Shown here: piece after piece, positions 1 to 9,694 of the stretch | Layout: each line of letters begins with the position of its first letter | Position numbering within the stretch: the first letter of the stretch is position 1 | NCBI GenBank assembly: GCA_030055515.1 | Contig: JASFYI010000002.1 | Span: forward strand, 1 to 63,289 | Source: Methanolinea sp. | Lineage (GTDB): Archaea > Halobacteriota > Methanomicrobia > Methanomicrobiales > Methanospirillaceae | Length of the DNA: 63,289 bases | Direction of reading: 5' to 3' | Notes under the pieces: generated by a model | Seen by the model: the letters and a program-made list of their open reading frames with translations, nothing else | Databases searched by the model: none | Told to the model about the DNA's origin: nothing | Made by a program: the position numbers and the translations under genes

Positions 1-3000
1 TGTAGTTCGTCTTCCTCGTCGTGTTCGAGCCGTACGAGTTTGCCACAGTGAGCGTGACCGTGTAGTTCCCCGCGCGCTCATACGTGTGCACGGGGTGCTG
101 CTCTGTGGAGTTGGGTGTGCCGTCCCCAAAGTCCCACTCCCACGACGTCGGCGCGTTCGTGGAAAGATCCGTGAATTGGACGGCGAGGGGCCTCACGCCG
201 CGGGCAGGCACAGCTCTGAAATCAGCAACCGGATCTCGGCGTATGTTCCCGAATGCCTTGATGCAAGCATTGCTGTTTCTATAGTATGACGTGAGATCAC
301 TCCATGATACGCCGTCGGGGCTGATGAAACTCTGGCCCGGACCGGCGACGGCAGTGCTCGAATAGCCGGAAATGGGCGTTTCAATAGCAATCGGGTAGGT
401 ATACGCGGGATTCGTGACCTTCACCACGACGGAGAATCTCTGTCCCGCGTTGAGTCTCACCGGCCCGACAGGAACAGTGTGATACCCCGCGTACTGCATG
501 GTCCCTGAGTGTGTCGCCTTGAGCGTCCCACTCCTCGGCTGTGACGGGGCAGGATCTGTATACATAAATATCTCGTACTGGGAGCCCGAGTCCGTGGTGT
601 AGAATCCGACCGCGCGGATATCCTGGTCTGCAGGCGCCGTGAAGATATTCGCACTCCACGCGGATGACGTGTTGTACCCGAGGTTCGACGTCCACCCGAG
701 GTGATCGTACTGGTGAATGTAGTCGTAGTTCGTGACAGGCTCGGCATCCTTGAAGAGAGAGAGTTGTTCGCGTCCGAGGAACTTGTCGTAATAGGAAATC
801 CAGAAGTACCCCCTGTCTCCGAAACTCGTGCCCCAGCTGTTCTTGCAGAGGAACGCGCCCAGTCCCGGCGCCCCTGCCACCTGCCGCGAGTCATCCCACC
901 CGACGATGGTGATCATGTGATTTCCGTAATTCGCCGGTCCGGATGGAGGGTAATAGTAGTTGCAAGAGCCACTCTGGTAGTACGCACTGTTCCAATAGAA
1001 CGAGGCAGATACCCCGCCGTGGTTCATGATCGCTGCCTTGATGTGGTCGTTGTCGGTCGGGCTCCTCTTCAACGGGAGGTAGGTGACCTCTTGGACGTGC
1101 TTCTGGACGGGAGAATTCTGCCCCTCGTTCATCGGGCCGCTCCACCGCGCGAGGTACGCGGTGGACATCTCGTTGTTCCCGCCCTGGCAGGAAGGGTAGT
1201 CGAAACCGTGGTTGACGTTGAGGTGCCACTCGTTGAAGTCCCTCGGCTCCGCCGGCATGAGTGTCGATTCGAGTGACCCGTACGCACCGAACGCCCAGCA
1301 GTCACCGCACGTGCCCTGGTCCCTCACGGGAGTGACCCTCCCCTCGGAAACGAGAGAGTATGCGATGGGGAATGCGAGGGTCGTGATTTCCGCTCCCGTA
1401 GGGGAGAGGTGCGAGAGGTCAAGGGGCGAGGGGATGTACCCTGTTGCCTTTCCCGGTTGTTCGGTATCGCCATTCCCCATCTCCCTGAACATGACGAACG
1501 CCGGGTTGAGGGGTGACGTGATAGGTTCGTTCGGGGGTGCTGGGGTCGCAGTCGGGGTAGGGGTTGGAACGGCCGTCGTCGGCGTCGGGTTTACCGCGGC
1601 AGCAAGTGCATTCCCTGCATTGATCCTCCCGCTTGTCAGGACCTTGCCTTCGAGCGAGGGAATGCGATCGGCCGATGAAAGGATGGCCTCCTTCACGTGG
1701 AGAGTTGAGTATTCAGGATTTCTGGACTTCACGAGACCAGCAACGCCGGCGACGAAGGGGACTGCCATTGAGGTTCCCTGAAATTGTGCATACCCTCCAC
1801 CTCTCGCGGTGGAGAGGATACCCGCACCCGGCGCGGCGATATGAACAGAATTCGCCCCGAAATTGGAGAAAGGTGCGAGTGTATCATTATCGACCGTTGC
1901 TGCCACGCTAAGCACGTTTGGGAGATCGAATGAGGCAGGATAGAAGGGTACCGCGTCATTGTCTGTCCCGCTGTTCCCCGCGGCACAAACGAAAAGTGCA
2001 GGAGACGAAGCCATTACCTCGTACAGCGCCGGGTAAGGGGCAGTTCCCCCCCACGAGACACTCACGACATCTGCACCGGTCGCACTGGCATACAGAATGG
2101 CGTCGATCGCGTCACTCTCGTACCCGTAACCCTCCGGCCCGATGACCCTGAGGGGGACGAGTTTCACGTCCCACAGCACCCCCGCGATTCCCAGTTTGTT
2201 GTTCCCTACCGCCCCGATGACCCCTGCGCACGCCGTCCCGTGCCCATTTTGGTCCATCGGGTCGTTTGTATCGCCAAAGAAGTCCCACCCGATGGTATCA
2301 TCGACAAACCCGTTCCCATCGTCATCGGCGAAATTTCCCGGGATCTCCCCTGGATTGGCCCATATATTGCGGGAGAGATCAGGGTGCGTGTAGTCGATTC
2401 CCGTGTCGGGGACGGCGATTACAAGGTCTCTCATCCCTGTTGTGACCTCCCATGCATGGGGTGTCATGATCTTTTCTAGGCCCCATTGCTGGCCATAGAG
2501 GGGGTCGCTGGGTGAGGAGAGGATCGAGATCTTGTAATTCGGCGTTGCGGAAAGGACACTTGGGTTCTTGCTGTACTCGGAGATTGCTTCCTGTACGCTT
2601 TTTCCGGGTGGAAGTCTCACGACCTGCATCCCGGCGATGCCGTGCCGGGCGTAATCTCTTTTGACTACCGCACCGACAGCCCTGTGTGCGCGGGCCATCA
2701 CCACCTCGCGGGAGCCTTGTTCTACAATGACAGATGGCTTGAACCTGACGATGACCTCGTCTGGTGCATATTCACTCCCACCCGTCTCGTGAATAGAACT
2801 CTCGTCATTGCCCTTTCCTGGCTTGTTCCCGCTCTGCCCGTCTCTTGTGGGCATGAATGCCCCTTTTGGATCCAGGACTGAGAGGGGAATGTCTTCTCCT
2901 CTCGCGGACTGTTCTCCTGATCGGCCATCGGCGGGAGGTATCCCTATATGAACACCTGAGGGGAGGTTCTCCGGGCACTTTGAATCCTCCTCTTCTGGAA

Positions 3001-3283
3001 GACAGGAAATAAAATTGACGCGAGGAGTATCATCTTGTGTGCATCCTTCCCGCGGGCGACCGGTACCTGATGTTCCTCTGTCAGGAACCTGTCCGTGCGA
3101 TGCCGCCAAATCTCCCACTGCAGTGGGGTCTATAGAGGAGTCCCGCGCGGTAGAAGAATTCTCCCATGCATATTGGGACGTTCCGTCCTGAAGAGTATCC
3201 CGACCCGCAAAACCGTTCGCGGTAACGGCAAGCAGGATGATGAGCCCGATGAAAACCCGCCGGAGATTACAAGCCACGTGCAT
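1..3283 (-). CDS. Secreted fusion protease: subtilisin (S8) plus papain-like (C1) peptidase, lectin-like and PKD domains (3' end outside window)
   Basis: One open frame of 1094 codons starts at ATG 3283 and leaves the window at base 2 without a stop. An N-terminal signal peptide ([18 protein letters not shown]) marks export. A propeptide-like stretch of about 260 residues precedes a subtilase domain with Asp293 in [13 protein letters not shown], His348 in NGHGTACAG and Ser505 in GTSMAVPF. After a Thr/Pro-rich linker comes a C1 peptidase domain with Cys662 in [12 protein letters not shown], His789 in [12 protein letters not shown] and Asn815 in [10 protein letters not shown]. Residues about 850-1010 look like the lectin-like domain that often follows archaeal C1 peptidases. 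A PKD domain ([10 protein letters not shown]) begins near 1015 and is cut by the edge. Both catalytic sets look intact, so this is one chain with serine and cysteine protease centres, probably cell-surface or secreted. Confidence 0.9.
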   Translation of the reverse strand, partial: MHVACNLRRVFIGLIILLAVTANGFAGRDTLQDGTSQYAWENSSTARDSSIDPTAVGDLAASHGQVPDRGTSGTGRPREGCTQDDTPRVNFISCLPEEEDSKCPENLPSGVHIGIPPADGRSGEQSARGEDIPLSVLDPKGAFMPTRDGQSGNKPGKGNDESSIHETGGSEYAPDEVIVRFKPSVIVEQGSREVVMARAHRAVGAVVKRDYARHGIAGMQVVRLPPGKSVQEAISEYSKNPSVLSATPNYKISILSSPSDPLYGQQWGLEKIMTPHAWEVTTGMRDLVIAVPDTGIDYTHPDLSRNIWANPGEIPGNFADDDGNGFVDDTIGWDFFGDTNDPMDQNGHGTACAGVIGAVGNNKLGIAGVLWDVKLVPLRVIGPEGYGYESDAIDAILYASATGADVVSVSWGGTAPYPALYEVMASSPALFVCAAGNSGTDNDAVPFYPASFDLPNVLSVAATVDNDTLAPFSNFGANSVHIAAPGAGILSTARGGGYAQFQGTSMAVPFVAGVAGLVKSRNPEYSTLHVKEAILSSADRIPSLEGKVLTSGRINAGNALAAAVNPTPTTAVPTPTPTATPAPPNEPITSPLNPAFVMFREMGNGDTEQPGKATGYIPSPLDLSHLSPTGAEITTLAFPIAYSLVSEGRVTPVRDQGTCGDCWAFGAYGSLESTLMPAEPRDFNEWHLNVNHGFDYPSCQGGNNEMSTAYLARWSGPMNEGQNSPVQKHVQEVTYLPLKRSPTDNDHIKAAIMNHGGVSASFYWNSAYYQSGSCNYYYPPSGPANYGNHMITIVGWDDSRQVAGAPGLGAFLCKNSWGTSFGDRGYFWISYYDKFLGREQLSLFKDAEPVTNYDYIHQYDHLGWTSNLGYNTSSAWSANIFTAPADQDIRAVGFYTTDSGSQYEIFMYTDPAPSQPRSGTLKATHSGTMQYAGYHTVPVGPVRLNAGQRFSVVVKVTNPAYTYPIAIETPISGYSSTAVAGPGQSFISPDGVSWSDLTSYYRNSNACIKAFGNIRRDPVADFRAVPARGVRPLAVQFTDLSTNAPTSWEWDFGDGTPNSTEQHPVHTYERAGNYTVTLTVANSYGSNTTRKTNY

Positions 3284-3776
3284 AATCCGCCCGCTTGGAT
3301 TGGGATCCTGACCATGGGAAACATACAAAGAAGATCCCGGCTTTATTACGGTACTTGGAGAAATTTCATATAAAAGAATCGGTGATGTCACTGGTGCGGG
3401 GGGGATTATTCGCCGCGGACCACTCCGCGAATGTCATAGAACACCCCTGCACGTGCGGGACATGGAAATCTCTTATGCCTTGGATAAAGAGCGCACAAGA
3501 TTCGAACTGCAATGCGTTCCACAGGATCGCCCGGGAAGGGTCCGACTTACGCAATCCCGCATCGACACGCGCGCCATGACGCGGTTTTCCCTCGCCTCTG
3601 CCCGGCGACCTCCATGAAACGCGGAAGAGACTTCCGCACACCCTATCTCCCCATAAGTACATACTCCGATTATCCATCCCGCACGTGGAATAGTGCTCCG
3701 GCATTGAACCAATACTACCTTTGCGGGAGTGCTCATCACACCTAAAGGAAACAGGAGGGGAGAGATTCATTGGAAT
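3284..3776. other. Intergenic region between the protease start and the ABC transporter end
   Basis: About 490 nt. It holds the probable TATA box of the protease gene at 3368-3377. The short open frames here, including one of 134 codons on the minus strand, show no recognisable motif or start signal. No RNA gene is recognised. Confidence 0.4.
3368..3377 (-). promoter_or_regulatory. TATA box of the S8/C1 protease gene
   Basis: Read on the minus strand the site is CTTTTATATG, close to the archaeal TATA consensus. It lies about 85 nt upstream of ATG 3283, so transcription would begin near 3345 with a leader of about 60 nt. No other AT-rich element of this kind is seen nearer the start. Confidence 0.4.
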
Positions 3777-5576
3777 TTACACCTGGTTCCAAGGAGCCTT
3801 CTCCTTGAGGCTGAGTAACTCCCAGTACTTTCCTTTCCTCTCCATGAGTTCTTCGTGCGTGCCCTCCTCGATGACCCTCCCCCTGTCGATTACCACGATC
3901 TTGTCGGCGTTGCGCACCGTCGTCAGCCTGTGGGCGATCACGAGTGTCGTGCACTCCCTCGCGACCCTGTCTATCGCCTCCTGCACAGCGGCCTCAGAGA
4001 TATTGTCAAGCGAACTCGTCGCCTCGTCAAGGATGAGGAACTCGGGTCTCCCGATCATGGCCCTCGCGATCACGATGCGCTGTTTCTCCCCGCCCGAGAG
4101 CGTCACACCCTGGTCCCCGACGAGAGTATCGTACCCCTTCGGTAAGTCCATGATGAACTCGTGCGCGTGCGCGATCTTCGCAGCATGCATTACTTCCGCG
4201 TCGGAGAACTCGCGGCCAAAGGTGATGTTCTCCCTCACCGTGCCGTTGAAGACGAATGGTTCCTGGCTCACGTATCCCACGAGGCTCCTGTACGTGGTAA
4301 TATCGTACTCCCTCAAGTCGCGCCCGTTCACGAGGATCCTCCCCGAGTCCGGGTCGTACAACCGGAGGAGGAGGTGCGCGATGGTCGATTTTCCGGAACC
4401 CGATGGTCCCACGAGGGCAGTCATCGACCCTTTCCGAATCGTGAACGAAACGTCGGAGAGGACCCTCGCGTGGTCGTACGAGAATGTGATGTTGTCGAAA
4501 ACGATGTCGGACATGATACCCCGGCACTCGAGATTCCCATTTTTAATGGTATTGTACCTCTCGTCTTTGAGTACAGAGTAAACAGTGGCGAGGTGTGGGG
4601 CGTAATTTCTAAGCTCCATTTTCTGACTGCCCATGCTCGATGCCCGCGGGACGATCTTCATCAGGCCCACCGTGAACGTTCCCAGCACGGGGATTATCGA
4701 GAGGAAACTGTCCGCGTAGTAGATGTAGAGGATGAGGACGATTGCCCCGATGGTCACGAGGAACAGGGAATTGATCGCGATCACCGGGATCTTCTGGATG
4801 AACATGAAGTCTGCGAACCTGTCCCAGTATATTCGCAGGGCCTTGTCGTACATGGTTTTCCAGTGGCCAGAAACGTTCAATGCCCTTATAGGCTTGATAC
4901 CGGTTATGTACTCGTTTATCACCTTGTTCTCGGATTGCCCGGAAGAAATCTGGAGTCTCCCCAGCCTCTCGGAGATGCTGCTGCTGATCGAAGTGATGAC
5001 GAGGTAAAAGACCCCTCCCCCGATGAGCACCAGGATGAGTCCCCCGGGCGAGATGAAGAAGAGCATGGCGATGATGAAAAACGTCGTAATAACCTCGGAA
5101 GAGAGCGATATGAGGAGGTAGTATGTCATCTGGATGAAGTACGGACTCTGGTTGAAGAGGTTGATGAGGTCCCCCTGCCTCGAATCAACGAAAAATCTGT
5201 AATCGTTTGCGTCTATCTTCGAGAAGATCGACTTTTTCGTCCGGACGATGAGTTCTCTCTGGAAGATGAATGCAACCTTCCAGTACACCACCTGGAGCAG
5301 GAGCGAGAGGACGGTAAGCGAGATGAAAAATAACCCGAGGTGCACGAAGAGCGACCCGATGGGGATGAGACTACTTAGAGATTGGATGAGGCCGTAAAAG
5401 GGTATCGACTCCGTGTTTATCTGGAAACCGATGGATATCATCGGGTAGAGCAACGCGATGCTCGCTGCGTCCACGATGCCTATCGTGACGGCAGTGAAGA
5501 AGAGAAATACGATGTAATGCTCGTACCCGCGTGAGAAAAACCGGATGTAATGGAGATATTCCCTGAAATTCACCAT
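3777..5576 (-). CDS. ABC transporter, fused membrane and ATPase domains (candidate polysaccharide or lipid-linked glycan exporter)
   Basis: The protein has an N-terminal six-helix export domain (residues about 1-310) and a C-terminal ATPase. Visible motifs are Walker A GPSGSGKSTIAHLL, signature LSGGEKQRIVIARAM, Walker B FLILDEATSSLD and the switch His in VIAHRLTT. This is the half-transporter layout of MsbA, PglK and LipA-like exporters. It is last in a nucleotide-sugar operon, so flipping or exporting a lipid-linked glycan is a reasonable inference; the substrate cannot be read. The frame extends 17 codons upstream to a TTG at 5627 whose last two bases overlap the epimerase stop. I prefer ATG 5576 because the extra residues do not look like family sequence, but the coupled TTG start is possible. 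Confidence 0.85.
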   Translation of the reverse strand: MVNFREYLHYIRFFSRGYEHYIVFLFFTAVTIGIVDAASIALLYPMISIGFQINTESIPFYGLIQSLSSLIPIGSLFVHLGLFFISLTVLSLLLQVVYWKVAFIFQRELIVRTKKSIFSKIDANDYRFFVDSRQGDLINLFNQSPYFIQMTYYLLISLSSEVITTFFIIAMLFFISPGGLILVLIGGGVFYLVITSISSSISERLGRLQISSGQSENKVINEYITGIKPIRALNVSGHWKTMYDKALRIYWDRFADFMFIQKIPVIAINSLFLVTIGAIVLILYIYYADSFLSIIPVLGTFTVGLMKIVPRASSMGSQKMELRNYAPHLATVYSVLKDERYNTIKNGNLECRGIMSDIVFDNITFSYDHARVLSDVSFTIRKGSMTALVGPSGSGKSTIAHLLLRLYDPDSGRILVNGRDLREYDITTYRSLVGYVSQEPFVFNGTVRENITFGREFSDAEVMHAAKIAHAHEFIMDLPKGYDTLVGDQGVTLSGGEKQRIVIARAMIGRPEFLILDEATSSLDNISEAAVQEAIDRVARECTTLVIAHRLTTVRNADKIVVIDRGRVIEEGTHEELMERKGKYWELLSLKEKAPWNQV

Positions 5577-5623
5577 TGCAGTAATGGTTGAGCCCTTCCG
5601 GCGAAATACATTCCGGTAATACC

Positions 5624-6685
5624 TCAAACTTCCCTGATTATCCCCGCGATCCTCCTGCTCGCGCCGGGCTCCCCGAAGACCATCCCCCTCTCCTCAGACG
5701 GGGAAAAGTGCCGTATCGCGTCTGCTATCTTCCCCCTGTCCGCCCCGACGAGCACGTTCCACCCGTCCCGGACGGTCTCGATCCATTCCGTCGTGTCCCG
5801 GAGCGTGATGCACGGCACCCCGAGGAGGTACGCCTCTTTCTGGATCCCCCCGGAGTCCGTGAGGATCTTCCGTGCGCAGGCCATCGCGTGGAGCATGTCG
5901 AGATAACCCAGCGGTGCGGTCGCGATCACATTTCCCGGCATCCTTTGCCAGAGTCCGTGTTCCTCGAGCGCTCTCCGCGTCCGGGGGTGGACGGGAAAGA
6001 GAACAGGCATGCCGGACTCACGGAGTGCCGCGAGGATTGCCTCCATGCGAATCTCCGAGTCCGTGTTTGCCGGCCTGTGGACGGTGAGGACGAGGTATCC
6101 TCCCGGCTGCAGCCCGAACCAGGAGAGGACCCGTGACGTCTCGGCCGCCCTTGCCCTGTTGTACTCGAGGGCGTCGACCATCACGTCACCGGTGAGGTGA
6201 ACGCCCCTCGTGATCCCCTCGCGGGCGAGGTTCCGGACGGCAGTCTCCGTCGGGCAGAAGAGGAGGTCGGAGAGGTGGTCGGCCACGACACGGTTGATCT
6301 CCTCGGGCATGGCCCTGTCGAAACTCCGGAGACCCGCCTCGACGTGTGCGACGGGGATGCGGATCTTTGCTGCCGCGAGGGCTCCGGCGAGCGTCGAGTT
6401 CGTGTCCCCGTAGACGAGGACGAGGTCCGGCTCCTCCCGGAGAAGTACTTCCTCGATCGCGGAGAGCATCCTCCCGGTCTGCGCTCCGTGGGGACCCGAA
6501 CCGATCCCGAGGTTATAGTCTGGCTCGGGGATGGAGAGTTCCTCGAAGAAGACATCCGACATCTCGGGATCGTAGTGCTGGCCGGTGTGGATGAGGACCT
6601 CGGTGTGCTCCCTGCGGAGTTCCCGGGAGAGGGGCGCACACTTGATGAACTGGGGCCGGGCCCCAACGATCGTCGCGATCTTCAT
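5624..6685 (-). CDS. wecB: UDP-N-acetylglucosamine 2-epimerase family (WecB/WbpI type)
   Basis: A 353-residue protein of the non-hydrolysing UDP-GlcNAc 2-epimerase family, with the start MKIATIVGARPQFIK, the segment HTGQHYD, the VYGDTNS motif, VAHVEAGLRS and a C-terminal TDSGGIQKEA nucleotide-binding motif. It inverts C2 of a UDP-GlcNAc-type sugar to the manno form. Alone it would suggest WecB (UDP-ManNAc). In this cluster, with the 3-dehydrogenase, aminotransferase and acetyltransferase present, it may act like WbpI/WlbD on UDP-GlcNAc(3NAc)A. The stop overlaps the possible TTG start of the ABC transporter. Confidence 0.9.
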   Translation of the reverse strand: MKIATIVGARPQFIKCAPLSRELRREHTEVLIHTGQHYDPEMSDVFFEELSIPEPDYNLGIGSGPHGAQTGRMLSAIEEVLLREEPDLVLVYGDTNSTLAGALAAAKIRIPVAHVEAGLRSFDRAMPEEINRVVADHLSDLLFCPTETAVRNLAREGITRGVHLTGDVMVDALEYNRARAAETSRVLSWFGLQPGGYLVLTVHRPANTDSEIRMEAILAALRESGMPVLFPVHPRTRRALEEHGLWQRMPGNVIATAPLGYLDMLHAMACARKILTDSGGIQKEAYLLGVPCITLRDTTEWIETVRDGWNVLVGADRGKIADAIRHFSPSEERGMVFGEPGASRRIAGIIREV

Positions 6686-6713
6686 AGTACCTTCCGCTGG
6701 AAATTCCGGTTTC

Positions 6714-7072
6714 TCAGACGAGAATCTCTCCTTCGATATCGTTAGACTGCCGGTCCCCCGTTACCAATGCCTGGCCATGGACCATGCCAATCACGTGGGA
6801 GAGTGCGTCGGCTGCAGTATACCCATAGAAACACCCGAGATGTGCGGCCGCAAGGGCAAATTCCCGGTCCACCGGGTGTACCGCGGCATGGGGAGAGATT
6901 GCCGCGATGGGGTCGCGCGCGGGGGCCCCTCCCCGAATTTTGCAAGGCCGGCAGGCTATGTCGGAGGGATTCACGACAGATGCGTGAATGGCTTCTTTCT
7001 TATCCACGATTCCGAGTGCTTTTCGTCCCTTTTCCGAACCCTGAATTTCTCCGAGCCACACGAAAGAGTCAT
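6714..7072 (-). pseudogene. vapC: PIN-domain (VapC-type) toxin gene broken by a one-base frameshift near the start
   Basis: The frame from GTG 7061 gives 115 residues that match a PIN domain: QGSEKGRKALGIVDKKEA, the HPVDREFALAAAHLG segment, YTAADAL with the third acidic residue and LVTGDRQSNDIEG with the fourth. In the same frame the codons just before GTG read DSFVW, the usual first PIN strand with its catalytic Asp, but no start codon lies in that frame. An ATG at 7072 is off by one base: ATGACTC instead of an expected ATGGACTC. One missing G would restore YLMDSFVWLGE. Either the gene is a recent pseudogene or the sequence has an indel error. If translated from GTG 7061 the toxin would lack its first catalytic Asp. 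Confidence 0.65.
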
Positions 7073-7287
7073 GAGGTATTCCTCGTCCTGCACCTCTTCA
7101 TGTTCCCTGGAGATGCGGGGAAGATCGAGTTCCGGAACTGTTTTAAACAGCGATTCGAGGGACTTGACAGACATCATTTCCGGATCCGGGTTTTCCCGGA
7201 TTCCCCCCGGTATGCCCGCACGTCCATTGTTACCCGTTCGATTAATTTTTCCCATGCAATCTGGTCGAGCATACGAGTGTACCCACC
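7073..7287 (-). other. Possible antitoxin remnant upstream of the PIN gene
   Basis: Immediately upstream of the PIN fragment, two short overlapping minus-strand frames read through this stretch. One begins MLDQIAWEKLIERVTMD and stops after 32 codons. The next, MMSVKSLESLFKTVPELD, runs on into the PIN start region. The position fits a VapB-type antitoxin preceding VapC, but the pieces are too short to assign to a family. It may be a decayed antitoxin gene. Confidence 0.25.
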
Positions 7288-8775
7288 TCAGGGAACGGGC
7301 GACTGGTTCATCCTTGTCTCGTCGGGAGCTGAAGGGATATCTCCGGAAACGATCCCGTGCGCGTTCTTGTCCCCCCTCCCGATCCCCTTGTACACCCACC
7401 CTTCCCGGATGAACGCGTCCGGGTCGACCACGTTGCGCCCGTCCACGATGACAGGGTGCGGGTGCCCTGTAATCTCCCTGAGCCGGGCGGGTTCGAGGGC
7501 GTAGTACTCGCGGTGCCCGGTGAAGATGGCGACCGCGTCCGCCCCCCGTGTCACCGCGCCGAGGTCGCGGGAGATCTCGACACCCCGCTCGTTGTCCACC
7601 CAGGGGTCGTGGACGCTCACCTCACCCCCCGCGGCGGTGACGAGCTCGCGGAAGACGGCGGACGGCGTGTTCCGGGAATCCCCAGAGTTCGCGATGAACG
7701 CCCAGCCGAGGATTGCAATCCTCGACCCCCGGATCTCCTTCCCGACCCGCTGGAGCCCTTCCCTCGTCAGGTGGAACATGTGCTTTGGCATGAAGTCGTT
7801 GATTGCCCGCGCGGCGAGGAAGAGTGACCTCTCCCCTTCCGGCCAGTCGAGCGCGGAAGACCGGAGGGCGACCCCCCGCTCGAGGTGGTACGCGTCCTTC
7901 GTGAGGCAGTGGCCCCCGACGCCCGCGCCGGGCCAGAGGATCGCGCGGGTCACGCCCTCCTCGCGGAGGCTCGCGATTCCCTCCCGCACCTCGTACACGT
8001 TGACGCCCATCGCCTCGCAGTAGAGGGCAAGCTGGTTCACCGCCGCGATCTGGAGGTCGCGGAATGCGTTCTCGGCGGTCTTCTCCACCTCGGCGGCAGT
8101 CGCGTCCATCGGGATCACCCTCCCCCTCGTGAGGATCGGGGCGTAGAGCTGCGCGGCACGCGCGGTGCTCGCGGGATCAATCCCCCCCACGATCCGGTCG
8201 TGTTCCCGCAGGTTCCGGAGAAGCCTCCCCACCATCACCCTCTCGGGCGCGTGGGCGAGGCCGAAATCCCTGCCGGCGACGAGCCCCGACTCCTCCTCGA
8301 GGATCTCCCGGGCAATCCCCGCCGTCGTCCCGGGCGTGACGGTCGATTCTACCACGACGAGTGCCCCCGGCGTGATGTGACGGCCGGTCTCCCGGATGGC
8401 AGAAAAGAGAGGGTTGTAATCGGGCTCAAGGTCCCTTGGGTCACGGAACGGCGTCTGGATCGCGAGCGTCACCGCGTCGCACTCCGCGATCCTCGAGTAA
8501 TCCGAGGTGCAGCGGAACCTGCCGGCGCCGACCACTTTCCGGAGGAGCTCGGCGAGGCCGGGCTCCTCGCCCGCGAGCGGGCACTCCCCCCTGTTGAGCA
8601 TCGCGATCTTGTGGCCGGACGTCGGCGAATCGCGCTGGATCCCGTAGACCATCCGGTACTCCGGGACGTCCGCGAAGAGGGCCGCCGACGGGATCCCCAC
8701 GTACCCCATCCCGACGACCGCGATGGTGCGGATCGGGCCCCTCTCCTCGAATGCTCGCGCGAGCGAGGACCCCAC
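7288..8775 (-). CDS. wecC: UDP-sugar 6-dehydrogenase (UDP-ManNAc / UDP-GlcNAc dehydrogenase family)
   Basis: A 495-residue UDP-glucose/GDP-mannose dehydrogenase family protein. The NAD-binding start is IAVVGMGYVGIPSAALF. Other signs are VVESTVTPGTT, the AHAPERVMVG segment, AEVEKTAENAFRDLQIA and the catalytic Cys in GVGGHCLTKDAYHL. It oxidises C6 of an N-acetylhexosamine nucleotide to a uronic acid in two NAD-dependent steps. Beside a 2-epimerase it could be WecC (UDP-ManNAc to UDP-ManNAcA); with the 3-dehydrogenase, aminotransferase and acetyltransferase upstream it could be WbpA-like (UDP-GlcNAc to UDP-GlcNAcA). The start is GTG 8775, five bases after the stop of the preceding gene, consistent with one operon. 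Confidence 0.9.
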   Translation of the reverse strand: MGSSLARAFEERGPIRTIAVVGMGYVGIPSAALFADVPEYRMVYGIQRDSPTSGHKIAMLNRGECPLAGEEPGLAELLRKVVGAGRFRCTSDYSRIAECDAVTLAIQTPFRDPRDLEPDYNPLFSAIRETGRHITPGALVVVESTVTPGTTAGIAREILEEESGLVAGRDFGLAHAPERVMVGRLLRNLREHDRIVGGIDPASTARAAQLYAPILTRGRVIPMDATAAEVEKTAENAFRDLQIAAVNQLALYCEAMGVNVYEVREGIASLREEGVTRAILWPGAGVGGHCLTKDAYHLERGVALRSSALDWPEGERSLFLAARAINDFMPKHMFHLTREGLQRVGKEIRGSRIAILGWAFIANSGDSRNTPSAVFRELVTAAGGEVSVHDPWVDNERGVEISRDLGAVTRGADAVAIFTGHREYYALEPARLREITGHPHPVIVDGRNVVDPDAFIREGWVYKGIGRGDKNAHGIVSGDIPSAPDETRMNQSPVP

Positions 8776-8779
8776 CTCT

Positions 8780-9691
8780 TCACCTCCCCATGGCCGCGCG
8801 CACCTTCTCGCAGAGGAGGAGGTTTTCCACTCCCTGCTCCATGGTGACGGGGAACGGTGTCTTCTTCCGCGCGCACTCGAGGAACGTGGAGAGCTCGACC
8901 TTGAGCGGCTCGAGCTTGTTCACCATCACCTTCTCGATGATGTTCTCCTGGACGTATCTCTCGTTCTCCGAGCCGTACTTCTCGGGCTTGTAGTAGGTGA
9001 AGACCTCCTGGGTCATGAAGTCCCCTTCCAGCGTGAAGTCCTCTTCCTCGATGTAGATCCGCCGGATTTTCTTTGAGGCCTTCCGGCTCGCAGAGACGAA
9101 CGCGGCAGTCCCATTGTACCGGAAGAGGGCAGATGCCGCGTCAGGGGTCCCCGCCGCGGAGACCTCGTAGTCGTGGCCGAGGAGGACGTGGACGAGGATG
9201 TCGAGGTCGTGGATCATCAGGTCCTCGATGACCGAGGTGCCCATGGGACGCGCGGAGGCAGGGTTGTGCCGGTTCATCTCGACGAAGAGAGGTTCTCCCA
9301 CGATCCGCCTTATCTCCCCCACGATCGGGTTGAACCGCTCGATGTGCCCGACGCCCGCGACCTGCCCTTCCGCGACCATCCCCGCGAGGGCCCGGGCGTC
9401 TTCAGCCGTGGCGCAGAGCGGTTTTTCCATCAGCATGTGGACGCCGGAGGCGAGGACCTCCTCGCCGACAGCCCTGTGGAACGGCGTCGGCACGCAGACG
9501 CTCACCGCGTCGACATTCCCCAGCAGCTCCCCGAGGGTCGCGCAGGGCGTCGCCCCGTGCGCGAGCGCAACTCCCATCGCCGCGTCTCGGTTCACGTCGT
9601 ACACGTACACCCTGCTCACGCTCTTCAGCTCGGAGTAGACGCGGACGTGGTTGCGGCCCATCGCGCCCACCCCGACCACGCCGACATCCAT
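8780..9691 (-). CDS. Gfo/Idh/MocA oxidoreductase, probable UDP-GlcNAc(A) 3-dehydrogenase (WbpB/WlbA type)
   Basis: 303 residues with an N-terminal Rossmann fold (VGVVGVGAMGRNHVRVY) and the family signature MEKPLCATAEDA around residue 90, followed by the C-terminal Gfo/Idh substrate domain with GHIERFNPIV and IEDLMIHDLDIL. Family members WbpB, WlbA and Methanococcus MMP0352 oxidise C3 of a UDP-GlcNAc-type sugar to a 3-keto intermediate. The next gene in transcription order is the 6-dehydrogenase and the one before is the aminotransferase, matching that pathway. The ATG start at 9691 lies 3 nt after the aminotransferase stop. Confidence 0.82.
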   Translation of the reverse strand: MDVGVVGVGAMGRNHVRVYSELKSVSRVYVYDVNRDAAMGVALAHGATPCATLGELLGNVDAVSVCVPTPFHRAVGEEVLASGVHMLMEKPLCATAEDARALAGMVAEGQVAGVGHIERFNPIVGEIRRIVGEPLFVEMNRHNPASARPMGTSVIEDLMIHDLDILVHVLLGHDYEVSAAGTPDAASALFRYNGTAAFVSASRKASKKIRRIYIEEEDFTLEGDFMTQEVFTYYKPEKYGSENERYVQENIIEKVMVNKLEPLKVELSTFLECARKKTPFPVTMEQGVENLLLCEKVRAAMGR

Positions 9692-9694
9692 GCC

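Noticed and set aside
3366-3770. 134-codon minus-strand frame in the first intergenic region
   Set aside because: No start signal, motif or coding-like composition; it also overlaps the promoter of the protease gene.
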